From NCBI RefSeq assembly GCF_001757105.1, contig NZ_MDHN01000008.1:159813-223812 (forward strand): a DNA stretch of 64,000 bases, in the 5' to 3' direction. This stretch comes from Alteromonas confluentis (lineage in GTDB: Bacteria; Pseudomonadota; Gammaproteobacteria; Enterobacterales; Alteromonadaceae). Shown here piece by piece: positions 27,611-36,712 of this stretch; the first letter of the stretch is position 1, and each line of letters begins with the position of its first letter. A program made the position numbers and the translations under genes. The notes below the pieces were generated by a model. That model saw only the letters and a program-made list of their open reading frames with translations, was not told where the DNA came from and ran no database searches.

Positions 27611-27670
27611 CCCTCCGGTCTGTCTAATTACTTAAAATAAATTTAAGCAATTAGGTAACAGGCCGGAGGG
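27611..27670 (+). promoter_or_regulatory. 60-nt hairpin enclosing the response-regulator RBS
   Basis: Near-perfect inverted repeat: 13 pairs (CCCTCCGG at 27611-27618 with CCGGAGGG at 27663-27670, continuing inwards with one G-T pair), a 3-nt bulge (27655-27657), 6 pairs (CTAATT with AATTAG), one A-C mismatch, 6 more pairs and a 5-nt loop at 27637-27641. The right arm contains GGAGGG, the ribosome binding site of the gene starting at 27674. There is no T-run on either side, so it is not an ordinary terminator. Sequestration of the ribosome site is inferred. Confidence 0.8.
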
Positions 27671-27673
27671 AAG

Positions 27674-28444
27674 ATGATTCTGTTATATCAGCATGATCAG
27701 GCGAAATTGCGACATATTCGGCGCAATATACAGCAGATTGGACAGCAATGTCAGAGCTTCGACTCAGTGGAAACTTTGTCGGCGGCGTGTTTACTTCACC
27801 AAATCGCGATTATCGATTTAGAAATACCGGGGCAATGCTGCTTTGATGTTTGCCAGCAGTTACGTAGCCAGAACCCGAAAATGTCTTTGATTGCTGTCAC
27901 TACTGCAACCAGTGAAACCGACCATATTTTGGCTCTGGAACTAGGTGCCGATGATGTTATTACGCTACCGTGTCACGACAGGGCTTTTCAGGCCCGGGTG
28001 AAAGTACAATTACGTCGAACCACACCGATACTTTATTCCTCTAAACCTGTTTCTCCCGTTGTCGATTATCCTTACTCTCACCAAAACAATGACGTACTGC
28101 AATGTGGCCTGTTGCAACTGAATATAAAAAGTCACGCTACTTTTATAGGCGGTGAGCCGTTGGCACTAACAGCCACGGAGTTCGCTTTGTTAAACCACTT
28201 TATGACACATCCAAATCAGGTATTTACCCGCAATCAGTTACTTAATGCCGTGTGGGGGCATCAATTGGAGTGCTATGAACATACCGTGGTTTCTCACATT
28301 AATCGGCTTAGAGCGAAGTTGTCTTGTGATAAACAGGTGGCGGCCATGCTTGAAACGGTGAGGGGCGTGGGTTACCGGCTAACATCGCCGGTAACCGAAG
28401 CGGCGCAACAGCGCAGCCGATTTGCGGTGGCTGCTAGCGCTTAA
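27674..28444 (+). CDS. Atypical OmpR/PhoB-family response regulator, orphan
   Basis: A 256-residue protein with an N-terminal receiver-like domain (1-115) and a C-terminal winged helix (about 150-245; LTATEFALLNHFMTHPNQVF, RTHLN-type helix and ETVRGVGYRL). The phospho-acceptor D48 is present, but the acidic pocket is reduced (H7-D8) and the conserved lysine is replaced by Leu98 in ITLPC. It has nine cysteines, six of them in the receiver. No histidine kinase gene is adjacent. Phosphorylation-independent or redox control is possible but unproven. It may regulate the spondin genes upstream. The stop overlaps the mgtE stop on the other strand. Confidence 0.85.
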   Translation: MILLYQHDQAKLRHIRRNIQQIGQQCQSFDSVETLSAACLLHQIAIIDLEIPGQCCFDVCQQLRSQNPKMSLIAVTTATSETDHILALELGADDVITLPCHDRAFQARVKVQLRRTTPILYSSKPVSPVVDYPYSHQNNDVLQCGLLQLNIKSHATFIGGEPLALTATEFALLNHFMTHPNQVFTRNQLLNAVWGHQLECYEHTVVSHINRLRAKLSCDKQVAAMLETVRGVGYRLTSPVTEAAQQRSRFAVAASA

Positions 28445-29799
28445 GTAAGCAGCAGGGTTGCGGTGCCAAGGAAAGCGAAAATACCCACCACATCGGTGAT
28501 AGTGGTTAAAATTACGCTACCGGCGAGGGCTGGGTCGATTTTTAGACGCTTCATGATCATGGGTAAGGTAGCACCGGAAAGGGCTGCTGCTATCAGGTTT
28601 ACCATCATCGCGAAGGCGATAACCACACCCAGCATGAGATCTTGTTTCCATAAACCAATGACAGTGGCAATTAAAGCGGCCCATATCACACCGTTCAACA
28701 AACCAATGGCCAGCTCTTTACTTACCAGCCAGCGGGCGTTGCTGCCATTAACATGACCCAGTGCCATACCGCGAATAACCAGCGTCAGGGTTTGGTTACC
28801 GGCGACACCACCCATGCTGGGTACAATGGTGTTCAATATTGCCAGCACAGCCATTTCACTGAGAGTATCTTCGAACAAATCGCTTACCGCCGCGGCCATC
28901 AACGCGGTAACCAGGTTTACCGCCAGCCACACAGAACGACGTTGGGTACTTTGCCAAACGGGAGCGAAGGTATCTTCTTCGTCATCTAGACCGGCCATAC
29001 TCATCATGGAGTGTTCCGCGTCTTCCCGAATAATATCGACCACGTCATCAATGGTGATTCGGCCTACCAGGCGCTGTTTATCGTCGATTACCGGAGCAGA
29101 CAGCCAGTTGTAGCGCTCAAATAGGCTAGCGACTTCATCGTCGGGCATGTTTACCGGAATGGCTTCAGGGTCGTCGTCCATGACTTCGGACACGGTATCG
29201 TCAGGGTCGGCAGTAAGTAATCGGGCAACCGGCACCAAACCTACCAGGTTATCGGTACGGTTCACCACATAAAAGGTATCGGTGTTTTCAGGCAAGTCGC
29301 CTTTCAAGCGCAAGTAGCGCAATACCACATCCACGGTTACATCAGGACGCAAGGTAATGGTGTCGGTATTCATGATGAAACCGGCGGTTTCTTCTCCGTA
29401 GGACATGGCTTGTTCAGCCCGCACTCTGTCTTGCGCGTCCATGGATTCAAGAATACCTTGCAGTACCTCTTCCGGCAGGGAGCTTAGGGTTTCTGCCAGA
29501 TCATCGGTGTCCATCTCTTCAAGCGCATCAACCACTTTTTCCGGCACCATCTTGCTGATAATGCCGTTACGAACGTCTTCAGACAGTTCTTCTAAAATGT
29601 CGCCGTGGAAATCACCGTCGATGAGCTCCCACAATTCATCACGGGTTTTAGTTGGGCTGGATTCAAGGATTAACGCCACATCACTGGCTGGCAGCTCGTG
29701 AAGCATCTTGCGCACCGACACGAAACGGCCATCGGTCAACGCTGCATTAAGCGCCCTTAACTGGCTTTGTGGTGATTTGCTTTCGAGTGCTTCTGCCAC
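28441..29799 (-). CDS. mgtE: Magnesium transporter MgtE
   Basis: Mg2+-gated magnesium channel of the inner membrane. The 452-residue protein has the cytosolic MgtE N-domain (superhelical, residues about 20-130), two CBS domains (about 135-260) that sense Mg2+, a connecting helix, and five predicted C-terminal membrane helices with GGVAGNQTLTLVIRG and the conserved Asp in the last helix (ILTTITDVVGIFAFLG). It starts with GTG behind AAGGA. It converges on the response regulator gene. No magnesium riboswitch is apparent in the 155 nt upstream. Confidence 0.96.
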   Translation of the reverse strand: MAEALESKSPQSQLRALNAALTDGRFVSVRKMLHELPASDVALILESSPTKTRDELWELIDGDFHGDILEELSEDVRNGIISKMVPEKVVDALEEMDTDDLAETLSSLPEEVLQGILESMDAQDRVRAEQAMSYGEETAGFIMNTDTITLRPDVTVDVVLRYLRLKGDLPENTDTFYVVNRTDNLVGLVPVARLLTADPDDTVSEVMDDDPEAIPVNMPDDEVASLFERYNWLSAPVIDDKQRLVGRITIDDVVDIIREDAEHSMMSMAGLDDEEDTFAPVWQSTQRRSVWLAVNLVTALMAAAVSDLFEDTLSEMAVLAILNTIVPSMGGVAGNQTLTLVIRGMALGHVNGSNARWLVSKELAIGLLNGVIWAALIATVIGLWKQDLMLGVVIAFAMMVNLIAAALSGATLPMIMKRLKIDPALAGSVILTTITDVVGIFAFLGTATLLLT

Positions 29800-29955
29800 G
29801 GAAATCCTTTGAGAAACAAACAGGGAGATTGGCGCTTAGCATACCGCAGCCCGCTTATGCTGTCATCGTATCAGAGTATGATAAAACCATATAAATAAAG
29901 AATAAACGGCCAGTTGGATGTTATTTAAACAGCGTGTAGCTATGTATCGAAATCT

Positions 29956-30810
29956 CTATTGTTGTTGTGAATGGGCGGTCTCGTCTCTGCGCATGTTTTC
30001 AAATAGTGAGGGCTTTTGCTCACCGATTGCCACTTCAGAAGCTACAGCAGCAAGCCCAGGCCGCTCATTGAGGTAATTCTGCAGAACCTCATTGAACTGG
30101 CTGACAAACTCGGGTGACACGCTGTACTTGCTAAACATGAAATGCACATTTTGCTTTTGAATAATCTCGTTACCTAGCGTCAAAGCAATATCATTTGAGT
30201 CGGCGGTAAACTGTAGTACTGCCGTGTCATCCAGAATCAAATCTACACGTTCACGCTTAAGAAAAGCCAGTCTTCGCTTTACACTTTCCAGGTGGATAAG
30301 CTGCTTGGGAAAGCGCGAAGCGATTTTCTCTTCAAACTCACTGCCATACCAGCCGCTGGTATTAAGTGCCAGCGTGTGGCCTTCGCTTAACAGTTGAAAC
30401 AGTGTTTTGCCCGCAAACTCGCTTGCGCGCTCGGGAAGGTAGGCGAAGCCGATAAACTCGGCGCGATACGGTATCGAGAACAGGTTATTGCGTTGTCTGT
30501 CTTCGTTACGCGCGGCGCCGACTACGATATCAATGCCGCCCCGGGCAATTTGTTCACCAACCCGTCTTTCAGGGAGCGGATAGCTTTGTAAGTCGTAGTG
30601 CATGTGGGCGAGTATCTGTTTTAACAGTTCGTAATCCTCGCCGGTAAGCACATCATTGTGGTGGTAAATATAAGGCGGCCAATGTGCCGCACTGATCCCC
30701 AGAGTAGGGGCATTATCTTCAGCGGCATTTATTTGGGGAGTACAAACTAACATGGACAGCATGCTGAGCAGCAGCTGGGTAACACTTCTAACAGACACGT
30801 TCAATTCCAT
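29956..30810 (-). CDS. Periplasmic solute-binding-like protein downstream of ptsO
   Basis: A 284-residue protein with a signal peptide (about 1-30, ending PQINAAE) and a family 3 / PBP2-like domain: LGISAAHWPPYIYHHNDVLTG, GEDYELLKQILAHM, RGGIDIVVGAARNEDRQ and VDLILDDTAVLQF. ATG at 30810 is preferred; a GTG at 30831 overlapping the ptsO stop would add seven polar residues before the signal peptide. It is the last gene of the rpoN-ptsO cluster, which normally ends at ptsO. No transporter genes adjoin it, so ligand and partner are unknown. Confidence 0.8.
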   Translation of the reverse strand: MELNVSVRSVTQLLLSMLSMLVCTPQINAAEDNAPTLGISAAHWPPYIYHHNDVLTGEDYELLKQILAHMHYDLQSYPLPERRVGEQIARGGIDIVVGAARNEDRQRNNLFSIPYRAEFIGFAYLPERASEFAGKTLFQLLSEGHTLALNTSGWYGSEFEEKIASRFPKQLIHLESVKRRLAFLKRERVDLILDDTAVLQFTADSNDIALTLGNEIIQKQNVHFMFSKYSVSPEFVSQFNEVLQNYLNERPGLAAVASEVAIGEQKPSLFENMRRDETAHSQQQ

Positions 30811-30827
30811 TTGTTGTGAGTGCGCGA

Positions 30828-31100
30828 TCACTCGTCTTCGTTAAACCTACCGGCAATTAGCGCTTCTACAGCATCCATTGCTGCTTCTGCGTCAGGCCCT
30901 TCAGACACCACGACTACCTGTTCACCCTGGTGGCTTTCCATCATCATTAATCCTAACACGCTGTTGGCATTGGCCTGTTTATCACCTTTGTGCAAGGTGA
31001 CTTCAGCATCAAACTGATTGGCTAACTGAACCAGTTGCGTTGCCGCGCGGGCATGCAAACCGAGTTTGTTTACAATGGTCAGTGATTTCTCTACACGCAT
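30828..31100 (-). CDS. ptsO: Nitrogen PTS phosphocarrier protein NPr
   Basis: HPr-like 90-residue phosphocarrier of the PTS-Ntr chain (PtsP to NPr to PtsN). The active-site motif NKLGLHARAATQLVQLA carries His16; the Ser region reads SVLGLMMMESHQG. It overlaps the rapZ end by 1 nt and belongs to the rpoN-hpf-ptsN-rapZ-ptsO block conserved in gammaproteobacteria. Confidence 0.96.
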   Translation of the reverse strand: MRVEKSLTIVNKLGLHARAATQLVQLANQFDAEVTLHKGDKQANANSVLGLMMMESHQGEQVVVVSEGPDAEAAMDAVEALIAGRFNEDE

Positions 31101-31945
31101 TACTTACTTTGCTCACGGTGCCTGATTTGTACATCAGGGTGGTTTTCACGGAAGTTTTTTGCCAGCGATTCTGCTACGTAAACAGAACGATGCTGACCAC
31201 CGGTACAGCCGATTGCAACGGTAACATAACTGCGATTATTGCGCTCGAGGTGAGGCAACCAGGTAGTGATTAGGTTCTGGATTTGCCAGATAAACTTCGT
31301 CACGATGGGCTGAGAACTTAAGAATACCTGCACCGGCGCATCAAGGCCAGTAAGATGTTTCAGGTCAGGCTCCCAGTGCGGGTTGGGAAGGAAGCGAGCA
31401 TCAAACACATAATCAGCATCTTTTGGAATACCGTGTTTGAAGCCAAACGATTCGAACACCAGCACCAGTCGGGAGCTTTTCTTTCCAAGAATACGTTCGC
31501 GGATGAGTTCGGCGAGTTGGTGAATACTGAGTGAGTCGGTATCAATATTGAGGTCGGCACGCTCAGCGATAGGGGCCAGCAGCTCTTTTTCTGTTTGAAT
31601 GGCATCCGACAACGATTTATTCAAACGTGCCAAGGGGTGCAAACGACGGGTTTCGCTGAAGCGTTTCAGCAGCATGTCGTCGCCCGCATCGATATATACG
31701 ATGGTAACGGTCCAGGATTCTGGCAAGTAATCGAGAATTTCTACCAGTTCGGCAGGATCTTTAGGCAGGTTTCGAACATCAATGCTCACTGCAACCTGCT
31801 CGTACTCGTCGGCGACGGTATGGGTGAGTGCAGGAAGTAAATTAACCGGGATGTTGTCTACACAATAGTAACCGAGGTCTTCCAGCGCCCGTAATGCGAC
31901 GGATTTCCCTGAACCGGAACGACCACTGATGATAATGAGCTTCAC
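31100..31945 (-). CDS. rapZ: RNase adapter protein RapZ
   Basis: RNA-binding adaptor that in E. coli targets the sRNA GlmZ to RNase E and so controls glucosamine-6-phosphate synthesis. The 281-residue protein has a Walker A GRSGSGKS (8-15), a Walker B-like region [23 protein letters not shown], and the C-terminal domain with [21 protein letters not shown] and [17 protein letters not shown]. Located between ptsN and ptsO as usual. Confidence 0.97.
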   Translation of the reverse strand: MKLIIISGRSGSGKSVALRALEDLGYYCVDNIPVNLLPALTHTVADEYEQVAVSIDVRNLPKDPAELVEILDYLPESWTVTIVYIDAGDDMLLKRFSETRRLHPLARLNKSLSDAIQTEKELLAPIAERADLNIDTDSLSIHQLAELIRERILGKKSSRLVLVFESFGFKHGIPKDADYVFDARFLPNPHWEPDLKHLTGLDAPVQVFLSSQPIVTKFIWQIQNLITTWLPHLERNNRSYVTVAIGCTGGQHRSVYVAESLAKNFRENHPDVQIRHREQSK

Positions 31946-31990
31946 GTTTTTCTCCTGAAATACCGTGTTAACGCAGGCGTTTACAATAAC

Positions 31991-32434
31991 TTACTGTAAT
32001 GCGCGAATAATATCATCACTTGTATCAGCTTTTCGGATACTTTTTATTGTCTCTTTATCGCTAAGCTTGCCAGCAACCATGGCGAGCGTTTGCAGGTGAC
32101 CGTCAGTTTGTTCCTGAGGTACCAGAAGGGTGAAGAAAATATCGACGGGTTTATTGTCTATGGCATCGAAATTAATGGCTGGTGTAGTGGTAACTACAAT
32201 GGCAATCACTTTTTCGAGCCCGGCAAGGCGACCATGAGGAAGCGCGATACCATTACCAATACCTGTGCTGCCCATGCGTTCACGTGCCATCAAAGCACTT
32301 AACACCGTGGCTTCATCGATATCTGCGTTGTTTTTAGCGGCAATCCCACTGATGATTTCGAGGATGCGCTTTTTACTATTGCACTGGACCGCACATTCAG
32401 TGCGATCCAGGCTAACTATGGCTTGTATATCCAT
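31991..32434 (-). CDS. ptsN: PTS IIA-like nitrogen-regulatory protein PtsN (EIIA-Ntr)
   Basis: Terminal phospho-acceptor of PTS-Ntr, regulating potassium and nitrogen functions by protein contacts. The 147-residue protein has the phosphorylation site in NGIALPHGRL (His67) and the typical FFTLLVPQEQTDGHLQTLA segment. It starts 8 nt after hpf. Confidence 0.97.
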   Translation of the reverse strand: MDIQAIVSLDRTECAVQCNSKKRILEIISGIAAKNNADIDEATVLSALMARERMGSTGIGNGIALPHGRLAGLEKVIAIVVTTTPAINFDAIDNKPVDIFFTLLVPQEQTDGHLQTLAMVAGKLSDKETIKSIRKADTSDDIIRALQ

Positions 32435-32442
32435 GAATTCAA

Positions 32443-32730
32443 TTAATGCTTTTTAAGCTTTTCCTTGTGTTTCAGAACCTGCCGGTCGAGCTTATCTACC
32501 ATGCTGTCGATAGCTGCGTACATGTCCTGATTTTCGGAAGAGGCGAACACCTCTGCGCCACTGAGGAAAACCGTTGCTTCTGCTTTCTGATTAAGTTTTT
32601 CGACATTCAAAATTACGTGCACATTCGATATGTGGTCGAAGTGACGTTCTAGTTTACTGAATTTCGTATCGACATAGGTACGCAAAGAATCTGTGATCTC
32701 AACATGATGACCAGTAAGGTTTATTTGCAT
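32443..32730 (-). CDS. hpf: Ribosome hibernation promoting factor (short HPF)
   Basis: Binds the 30S subunit in stationary phase and promotes 100S dimers together with RMF. The 95-residue protein is the short form, with MQINLTGHHVEITDSLRTYV at the start, KLERHFDHI, and a basic C-terminus (KLDRQVLKHKEKLKKH). It lies between rpoN and ptsN. Confidence 0.96.
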   Translation of the reverse strand: MQINLTGHHVEITDSLRTYVDTKFSKLERHFDHISNVHVILNVEKLNQKAEATVFLSGAEVFASSENQDMYAAIDSMVDKLDRQVLKHKEKLKKH

Positions 32731-32759
32731 ATTTCGTCTTCCTTATTTTGAGCAGCCCA

Positions 32760-34244
32760 TTAAATGAGGCTTTTGCGTTGGTTAGACGGCGGGATCGATA
32801 GGGACTCCCGGTACTTTGCTATTGTTCGCCGGGCAACCATGATGCCTTGATCGGCCAACAACGAAGCAATCTTGCTGTCGCTCAGCGGCTTGCTTGGCTT
32901 TTCAGCCGCAACCAGCTTTTTAATCAGTGCGCGAATCGCTGTGGATGAACACTCACCACCGGATTCTGTGGCCACGTGGCTTGAGAAGAAGTACTTCAAC
33001 TCAAAAATGCCTCGGGGCGTATGCATGTACTTCTGGGTGGTAACCCGAGAAATGGTCGACTCATGCATATCTACCATTTCTGCGACATCGTTCAGCACCA
33101 TTGGTTTCATCATTTCAGGGCCATGCTCAAAAAAGCCCATTTGTTGCTGAACAATGCAGTTCGCTACTTTAAGCAGGGTGTCGTTACGGCTTTCAAGACT
33201 CTTGATAAACCATTTCGCTTCCTGCATATGAGAGCGAATAAATTGTGAATCGCTGCTGTTGCGGGCCTTGCGGCTCATCGCGGCGTATTGTTGATTCACA
33301 CTCAACTTTGGCAGGCTGTCTGGGTTGAGTTCTACCACCCAACGGCCATTTTTCTTCGCCACAGAAACGTCTGGAATAACGTATTCCGGTTCTTTGGTGA
33401 TGAGCGCGCTACCCGGACGCGGATTCAGCGTTTGCAGAAGACGCATGGCTTCACGAAGCTGGTCTTCTTTCAGGCGCGTTTTCCGCATCAGCGTACGATA
33501 ATCTTTGCTGCCAAGTAAATCGGCGTGTTCTCGTAACAGTAATCTGGCTTCTTCCAACCAAGGGGTATCGGGGGCGTATTGCGTTAATTGCACCAGTAAA
33601 CACTCTTGCGGTGTACGCGAGCCAGAACCGATTGGGTCGAACAACTGGATGCGCTTGAGTACGCATTCCACTTCATCTTCTTCTACCGGTTCTTCCATGT
33701 CTTCACTGTTCACGCTTTGCAGAATGTCTTCCACGGTAACAGTGAGGTAACCCGATTCATCAATCGAGTCGATGATGGCCAGTGCGATAGCGCGGTCGAT
33801 TTCTGAGAACGGCGTTAGGCGCATCTGCCATAGCAGATGGTCTTGAATATTTTCGGTGGTTTCACCCTGGAAGATTTGCTCGTCATCACCGCCGCCAGGG
33901 CCAGGGCCGGGGGCAGGCGCAGAAGACGCAGAAATGTATTCGTCCCAGGTGCTGTCGAGAGGGAGTTCATCGGGCAGGTCATTTTTTTCCAGCGCTTCGC
34001 CGGTGTCCATGCTTTCCGAAGCTGACGCAGATTCAGGCATGCTGTCATCGTTATCGAGATTATTCTTCTCAACAACATCGTTGTCTGAACTGTCGTCCAC
34101 TTCCAGCAGCGGATTAGAATCCAGTGCTTCCTGAATTTCCTGTTGTAAATCCAGCGTCGACAACTGCAATAGTTTGATCGCCTGCTGAAGTTGCGGCGTC
34201 ATTGTCAGTTGTTGACTAAATTTTAGCTGTAAAGATGGTTTCAT
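32760..34244 (-). CDS. rpoN: RNA polymerase sigma-54 factor (RpoN)
   Basis: Alternative sigma factor requiring AAA+ activators. The 494-residue protein has a Gln-rich region I (residues 1-50, [20 protein letters not shown]), an acidic region II with a PGPGPGG stretch, the core-binding domain, an HTH that recognises the -12 element, and the RpoN box [10 protein letters not shown] at 471-480, which contacts -24. It follows lptB by 90 nt. Confidence 0.98.
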   Translation of the reverse strand: MKPSLQLKFSQQLTMTPQLQQAIKLLQLSTLDLQQEIQEALDSNPLLEVDDSSDNDVVEKNNLDNDDSMPESASASESMDTGEALEKNDLPDELPLDSTWDEYISASSAPAPGPGPGGGDDEQIFQGETTENIQDHLLWQMRLTPFSEIDRAIALAIIDSIDESGYLTVTVEDILQSVNSEDMEEPVEEDEVECVLKRIQLFDPIGSGSRTPQECLLVQLTQYAPDTPWLEEARLLLREHADLLGSKDYRTLMRKTRLKEDQLREAMRLLQTLNPRPGSALITKEPEYVIPDVSVAKKNGRWVVELNPDSLPKLSVNQQYAAMSRKARNSSDSQFIRSHMQEAKWFIKSLESRNDTLLKVANCIVQQQMGFFEHGPEMMKPMVLNDVAEMVDMHESTISRVTTQKYMHTPRGIFELKYFFSSHVATESGGECSSTAIRALIKKLVAAEKPSKPLSDSKIASLLADQGIMVARRTIAKYRESLSIPPSNQRKSLI

Positions 34245-34334
34245 CTACGTCTTATATTAACTCTGCAAAAAGTATCTGGCTAAAACGGCGATTTATTGTT
34301 CTTAAATTGCGGTTTGTTGTGCCGGATAACTTAA

Positions 34335-35060
34335 CTATAGCCTGAATTGCTCTCCTAGGTATACATCTCGAACTTTTTGATTACTTAATACCTGTTCTGC
34401 GGTGCCCTGAGCAATCAGTTCTCCATGACTGACGATATAGGCTTCTTCACAAACATCAAGGGTTTCCCTTACGTTGTGATCGGTAATCAGGATGCCTATA
34501 CCTCTGTCTCTTAAATGTTGAATGATCTTCTTTATATCATTAACCGAAATTGGATCAACTCCGGCAAAGGGTTCATCAAGCAAAATAAATTGCGGGTTAG
34601 CTGCTAAGGCTCTGGCAATCTCAACCCGGCGGCGTTCACCACCCGACAAACTCATACCTGTACTATTACGTATATGGTTAATATTAAATTCATCAAGTAG
34701 CGCGTCGGCTTCTTCTTCACGCTGATGGCTTTTTAAATCCTTTCGGGTTTGCAAAATAGCCATGATATTTTCATGTACCGTGAGCTTTCTGAATATCGAT
34801 GCTTCCTGCGGCAAATAGCCAATGCCGCGACGTGCGCGCTCGTGCATCGGCTCGTGAGTCAGCTCATTGTCGTCGATATTAATTTTGCCTTTATCCAGCG
34901 GCACCAACCCTACGATCATATAAAAAGTGGTGGTTTTTCCCGCACCATTGGGGCCCAACAAACCCACAATTTGGCCGGTAGATACAGAAAGGCTTACATC
35001 GCGCACAACCTGACGAGATTTGTACGACTTAGCCAAATGGCTCGCGGTTAAGGTGGCCAT
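34335..35060 (-). CDS. lptB: LPS export ABC transporter ATPase LptB
   Basis: Cytoplasmic ATPase powering LPS extraction by LptFG and transfer over the LptC-LptA bridge to LptD (encoded at 6.5-8.7 kb). The 241-residue protein has Walker [10 protein letters not shown] (36-44), the signature [15 protein letters not shown], Walker [14 protein letters not shown] and the switch His in [10 protein letters not shown]. Its ATG overlaps the lptA stop by 1 nt. Confidence 0.98.
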   Translation of the reverse strand: MATLTASHLAKSYKSRQVVRDVSLSVSTGQIVGLLGPNGAGKTTTFYMIVGLVPLDKGKINIDDNELTHEPMHERARRGIGYLPQEASIFRKLTVHENIMAILQTRKDLKSHQREEEADALLDEFNINHIRNSTGMSLSGGERRRVEIARALAANPQFILLDEPFAGVDPISVNDIKKIIQHLRDRGIGILITDHNVRETLDVCEEAYIVSHGELIAQGTAEQVLSNQKVRDVYLGEQFRL

Positions 35061-35629
35061 TACTGATTGTCACCTTCGTTGTCATCGCTTTTCTTTTCGT
35101 CTTCAGACAACCCTTTTACGGTTTCTGGCTGAAATACCGTGGTAACACGACCACTGCTTGAGCTGTCACCGCCGGTGGCAAGAAGCTGCTCTTTGCCCAT
35201 GTCGTAACGAATGCTATCGCCCTGAACCATGCTGCTATCTTGCTGAATTTGTGCCTGACCTTGCAGGGATATGAGCTTACTGGCAACTTCGTAACGAATT
35301 TCATTAGCGCTGGCTTTTACTTGTGCACCATCGTCCATGGTTTGTGAATAGCTGGCTGGTTCACCATAAGCCACAAACACTTCTTTGCCGTCACCATCGC
35401 TGGCAATAACCTGAACTTCATCGGCGGTGATCACCAACGAACCCTGGGTGATCTTCACGTCTTCTTTAAAGGTAGATGTTTTCTTCTTGCCGTCAATGAA
35501 CTGCGACTTCGCATCAACTTTAATTGGCTTGTCGAAATCTGTGTTGTCGGCCAAGGCTACTGTGGGCATTACAGCAACAGAGAGCGTTGTAATCAGGCTA
35601 GCTGCCAGGGGAATAAATCGTTTGAACAT
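35060..35629 (-). CDS. lptA: LPS transport periplasmic protein LptA
   Basis: Periplasmic beta-jellyroll that forms the LPS bridge. The 189-residue precursor has a signal peptide (1-27, ending VALA), an OstA domain with [15 protein letters not shown] and [17 protein letters not shown], and a polar Ser/Asp-rich C-terminal tail. Its start lies inside the lptC reading frame (32 nt overlap), the same arrangement as in E. coli. Confidence 0.96.
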   Translation of the reverse strand: MFKRFIPLAASLITTLSVAVMPTVALADNTDFDKPIKVDAKSQFIDGKKKTSTFKEDVKITQGSLVITADEVQVIASDGDGKEVFVAYGEPASYSQTMDDGAQVKASANEIRYEVASKLISLQGQAQIQQDSSMVQGDSIRYDMGKEQLLATGGDSSSSGRVTTVFQPETVKGLSEDEKKSDDNEGDNQ

Positions 35630-36161
35630 GATCTATCAACTCATATTGTTGGGTACGCAGGTTTGCATTAAAACCATTGCTTTTGATGATGGTCTGAACA
35701 CCGCGGATATCAACAGGTTGATCGGATGTCATCGTTTTATCATCCAGATTAACCTTAATGAAATCAGTTGTAATGGTCTGAACGAACTCGTCAGGATTCA
35801 GACTCTTAATCAGCACATTATCTTCTAACTGAATGAGATCGTCATTATATAATGTGCCTTTATCTGCGGTTACCTGCCAGGGAGCTTCATTTTCCGCAGC
35901 ATAGACAGTGTATTTGGGTTGACTGAATAACACAAAGCCAAGCTGATCGTAATGTTCCATTGAAGCCGCGTACACTTCGTGATTCACCTTACCTTCATCG
36001 TTGTACAAGGTGGTGGTGAGGTTTTTGGCCTTGTAAGCCGGGCGTAACGCGCTATCACTCATCGATTGAGCGGGTTTTTCATCTTCGGCCATCCACACTG
36101 GCATGTACATCAACAATGCCATCACAAACAGTGCGGAAATACTGAGGCCTAATCGATTCAT
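35598..36161 (-). CDS. lptC: LPS export protein LptC
   Basis: Bitopic inner-membrane protein that passes LPS from LptBFG to LptA. The 187-residue protein has one N-terminal membrane segment (about 5-24, LSISALFVMALLMYMPVWMA) and an OstA-type periplasmic domain with VNHEVYAASMEHYDQLGFV. Its ATG overlaps the kdsC stop (ATGA) and its 3' end overlaps lptA. Confidence 0.95.
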   Translation of the reverse strand: MNRLGLSISALFVMALLMYMPVWMAEDEKPAQSMSDSALRPAYKAKNLTTTLYNDEGKVNHEVYAASMEHYDQLGFVLFSQPKYTVYAAENEAPWQVTADKGTLYNDDLIQLEDNVLIKSLNPDEFVQTITTDFIKVNLDDKTMTSDQPVDIRGVQTIIKSNGFNANLRTQQYELIDHVQTIYSPGS

Positions 36162-36712
36162 ACACTGGCACCGTGAATAATATCCAGCGTACCCACCGCT
36201 TGCATGATCACATCACACACTTCACGCACAGCGCCGTATCCACCAGGCTTCGTGGTGATCCAATTAGCTTCACGGGTAACCGCGGGGTGGGCATCTTTAA
36301 CGGCAATTTTGGTTTCAGCGTGCTTGTACATGCCTAAATCTGGCATGTCGTCGCCAATGGCCGCGACTTGTTCGGGGCTCAGACCAAGCTTCTGGCATAA
36401 ATCTGCCATGGCATCGGCTTTGTTTTCCTGGCCTTGAATGATGTGTTTAACGTTCAGCGCTGTCATGCGGTTTTTCACAATGGCCGAGTCGCGACCGGTA
36501 ATCACCGCCACTTCAATGCCGCTGTTTATTAGCGCTTTAATGCCATAACCGTCGCGGGTGTGAAAGGCTTTCAGCTCTTCTCCATCGTTGCCGAGGTAAA
36601 TACGGCCGTCAGAAAATACGCCGTCTATGTCGCAAACCAACAGTTTGAGATTCTTTAGCTTTTCAAATCGCTCTTCACTGATAACGCCGTAAAAGGTGAC
36701 TTCATGTCCCAT
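36158..36712 (-). CDS. kdsC: 3-deoxy-D-manno-octulosonate 8-phosphate phosphatase KdsC
   Basis: HAD-family phosphatase of Kdo synthesis. The 184-residue protein shows the DxD nucleophile motif LLVCDIDGVFSDG (D28, D30), the Thr/Ser motif AVITGRDS, the Lys region KADAMADLCQKLG, and GDDMPDLGMYKHA. It overlaps kdsD by 1 nt and lptC by 4 nt. Confidence 0.97.
   Translation of the reverse strand: MGHEVTFYGVISEERFEKLKNLKLLVCDIDGVFSDGRIYLGNDGEELKAFHTRDGYGIKALINSGIEVAVITGRDSAIVKNRMTALNVKHIIQGQENKADAMADLCQKLGLSPEQVAAIGDDMPDLGMYKHAETKIAVKDAHPAVTREANWITTKPGGYGAVREVCDVIMQAVGTLDIIHGASV

Noticed and set aside
27611..27670. Hairpin before the response regulator as a bidirectional terminator
   Set aside because: No run of T follows the stem on either strand; the bases after it are AAGATG on plus and AAATGCAG on minus.
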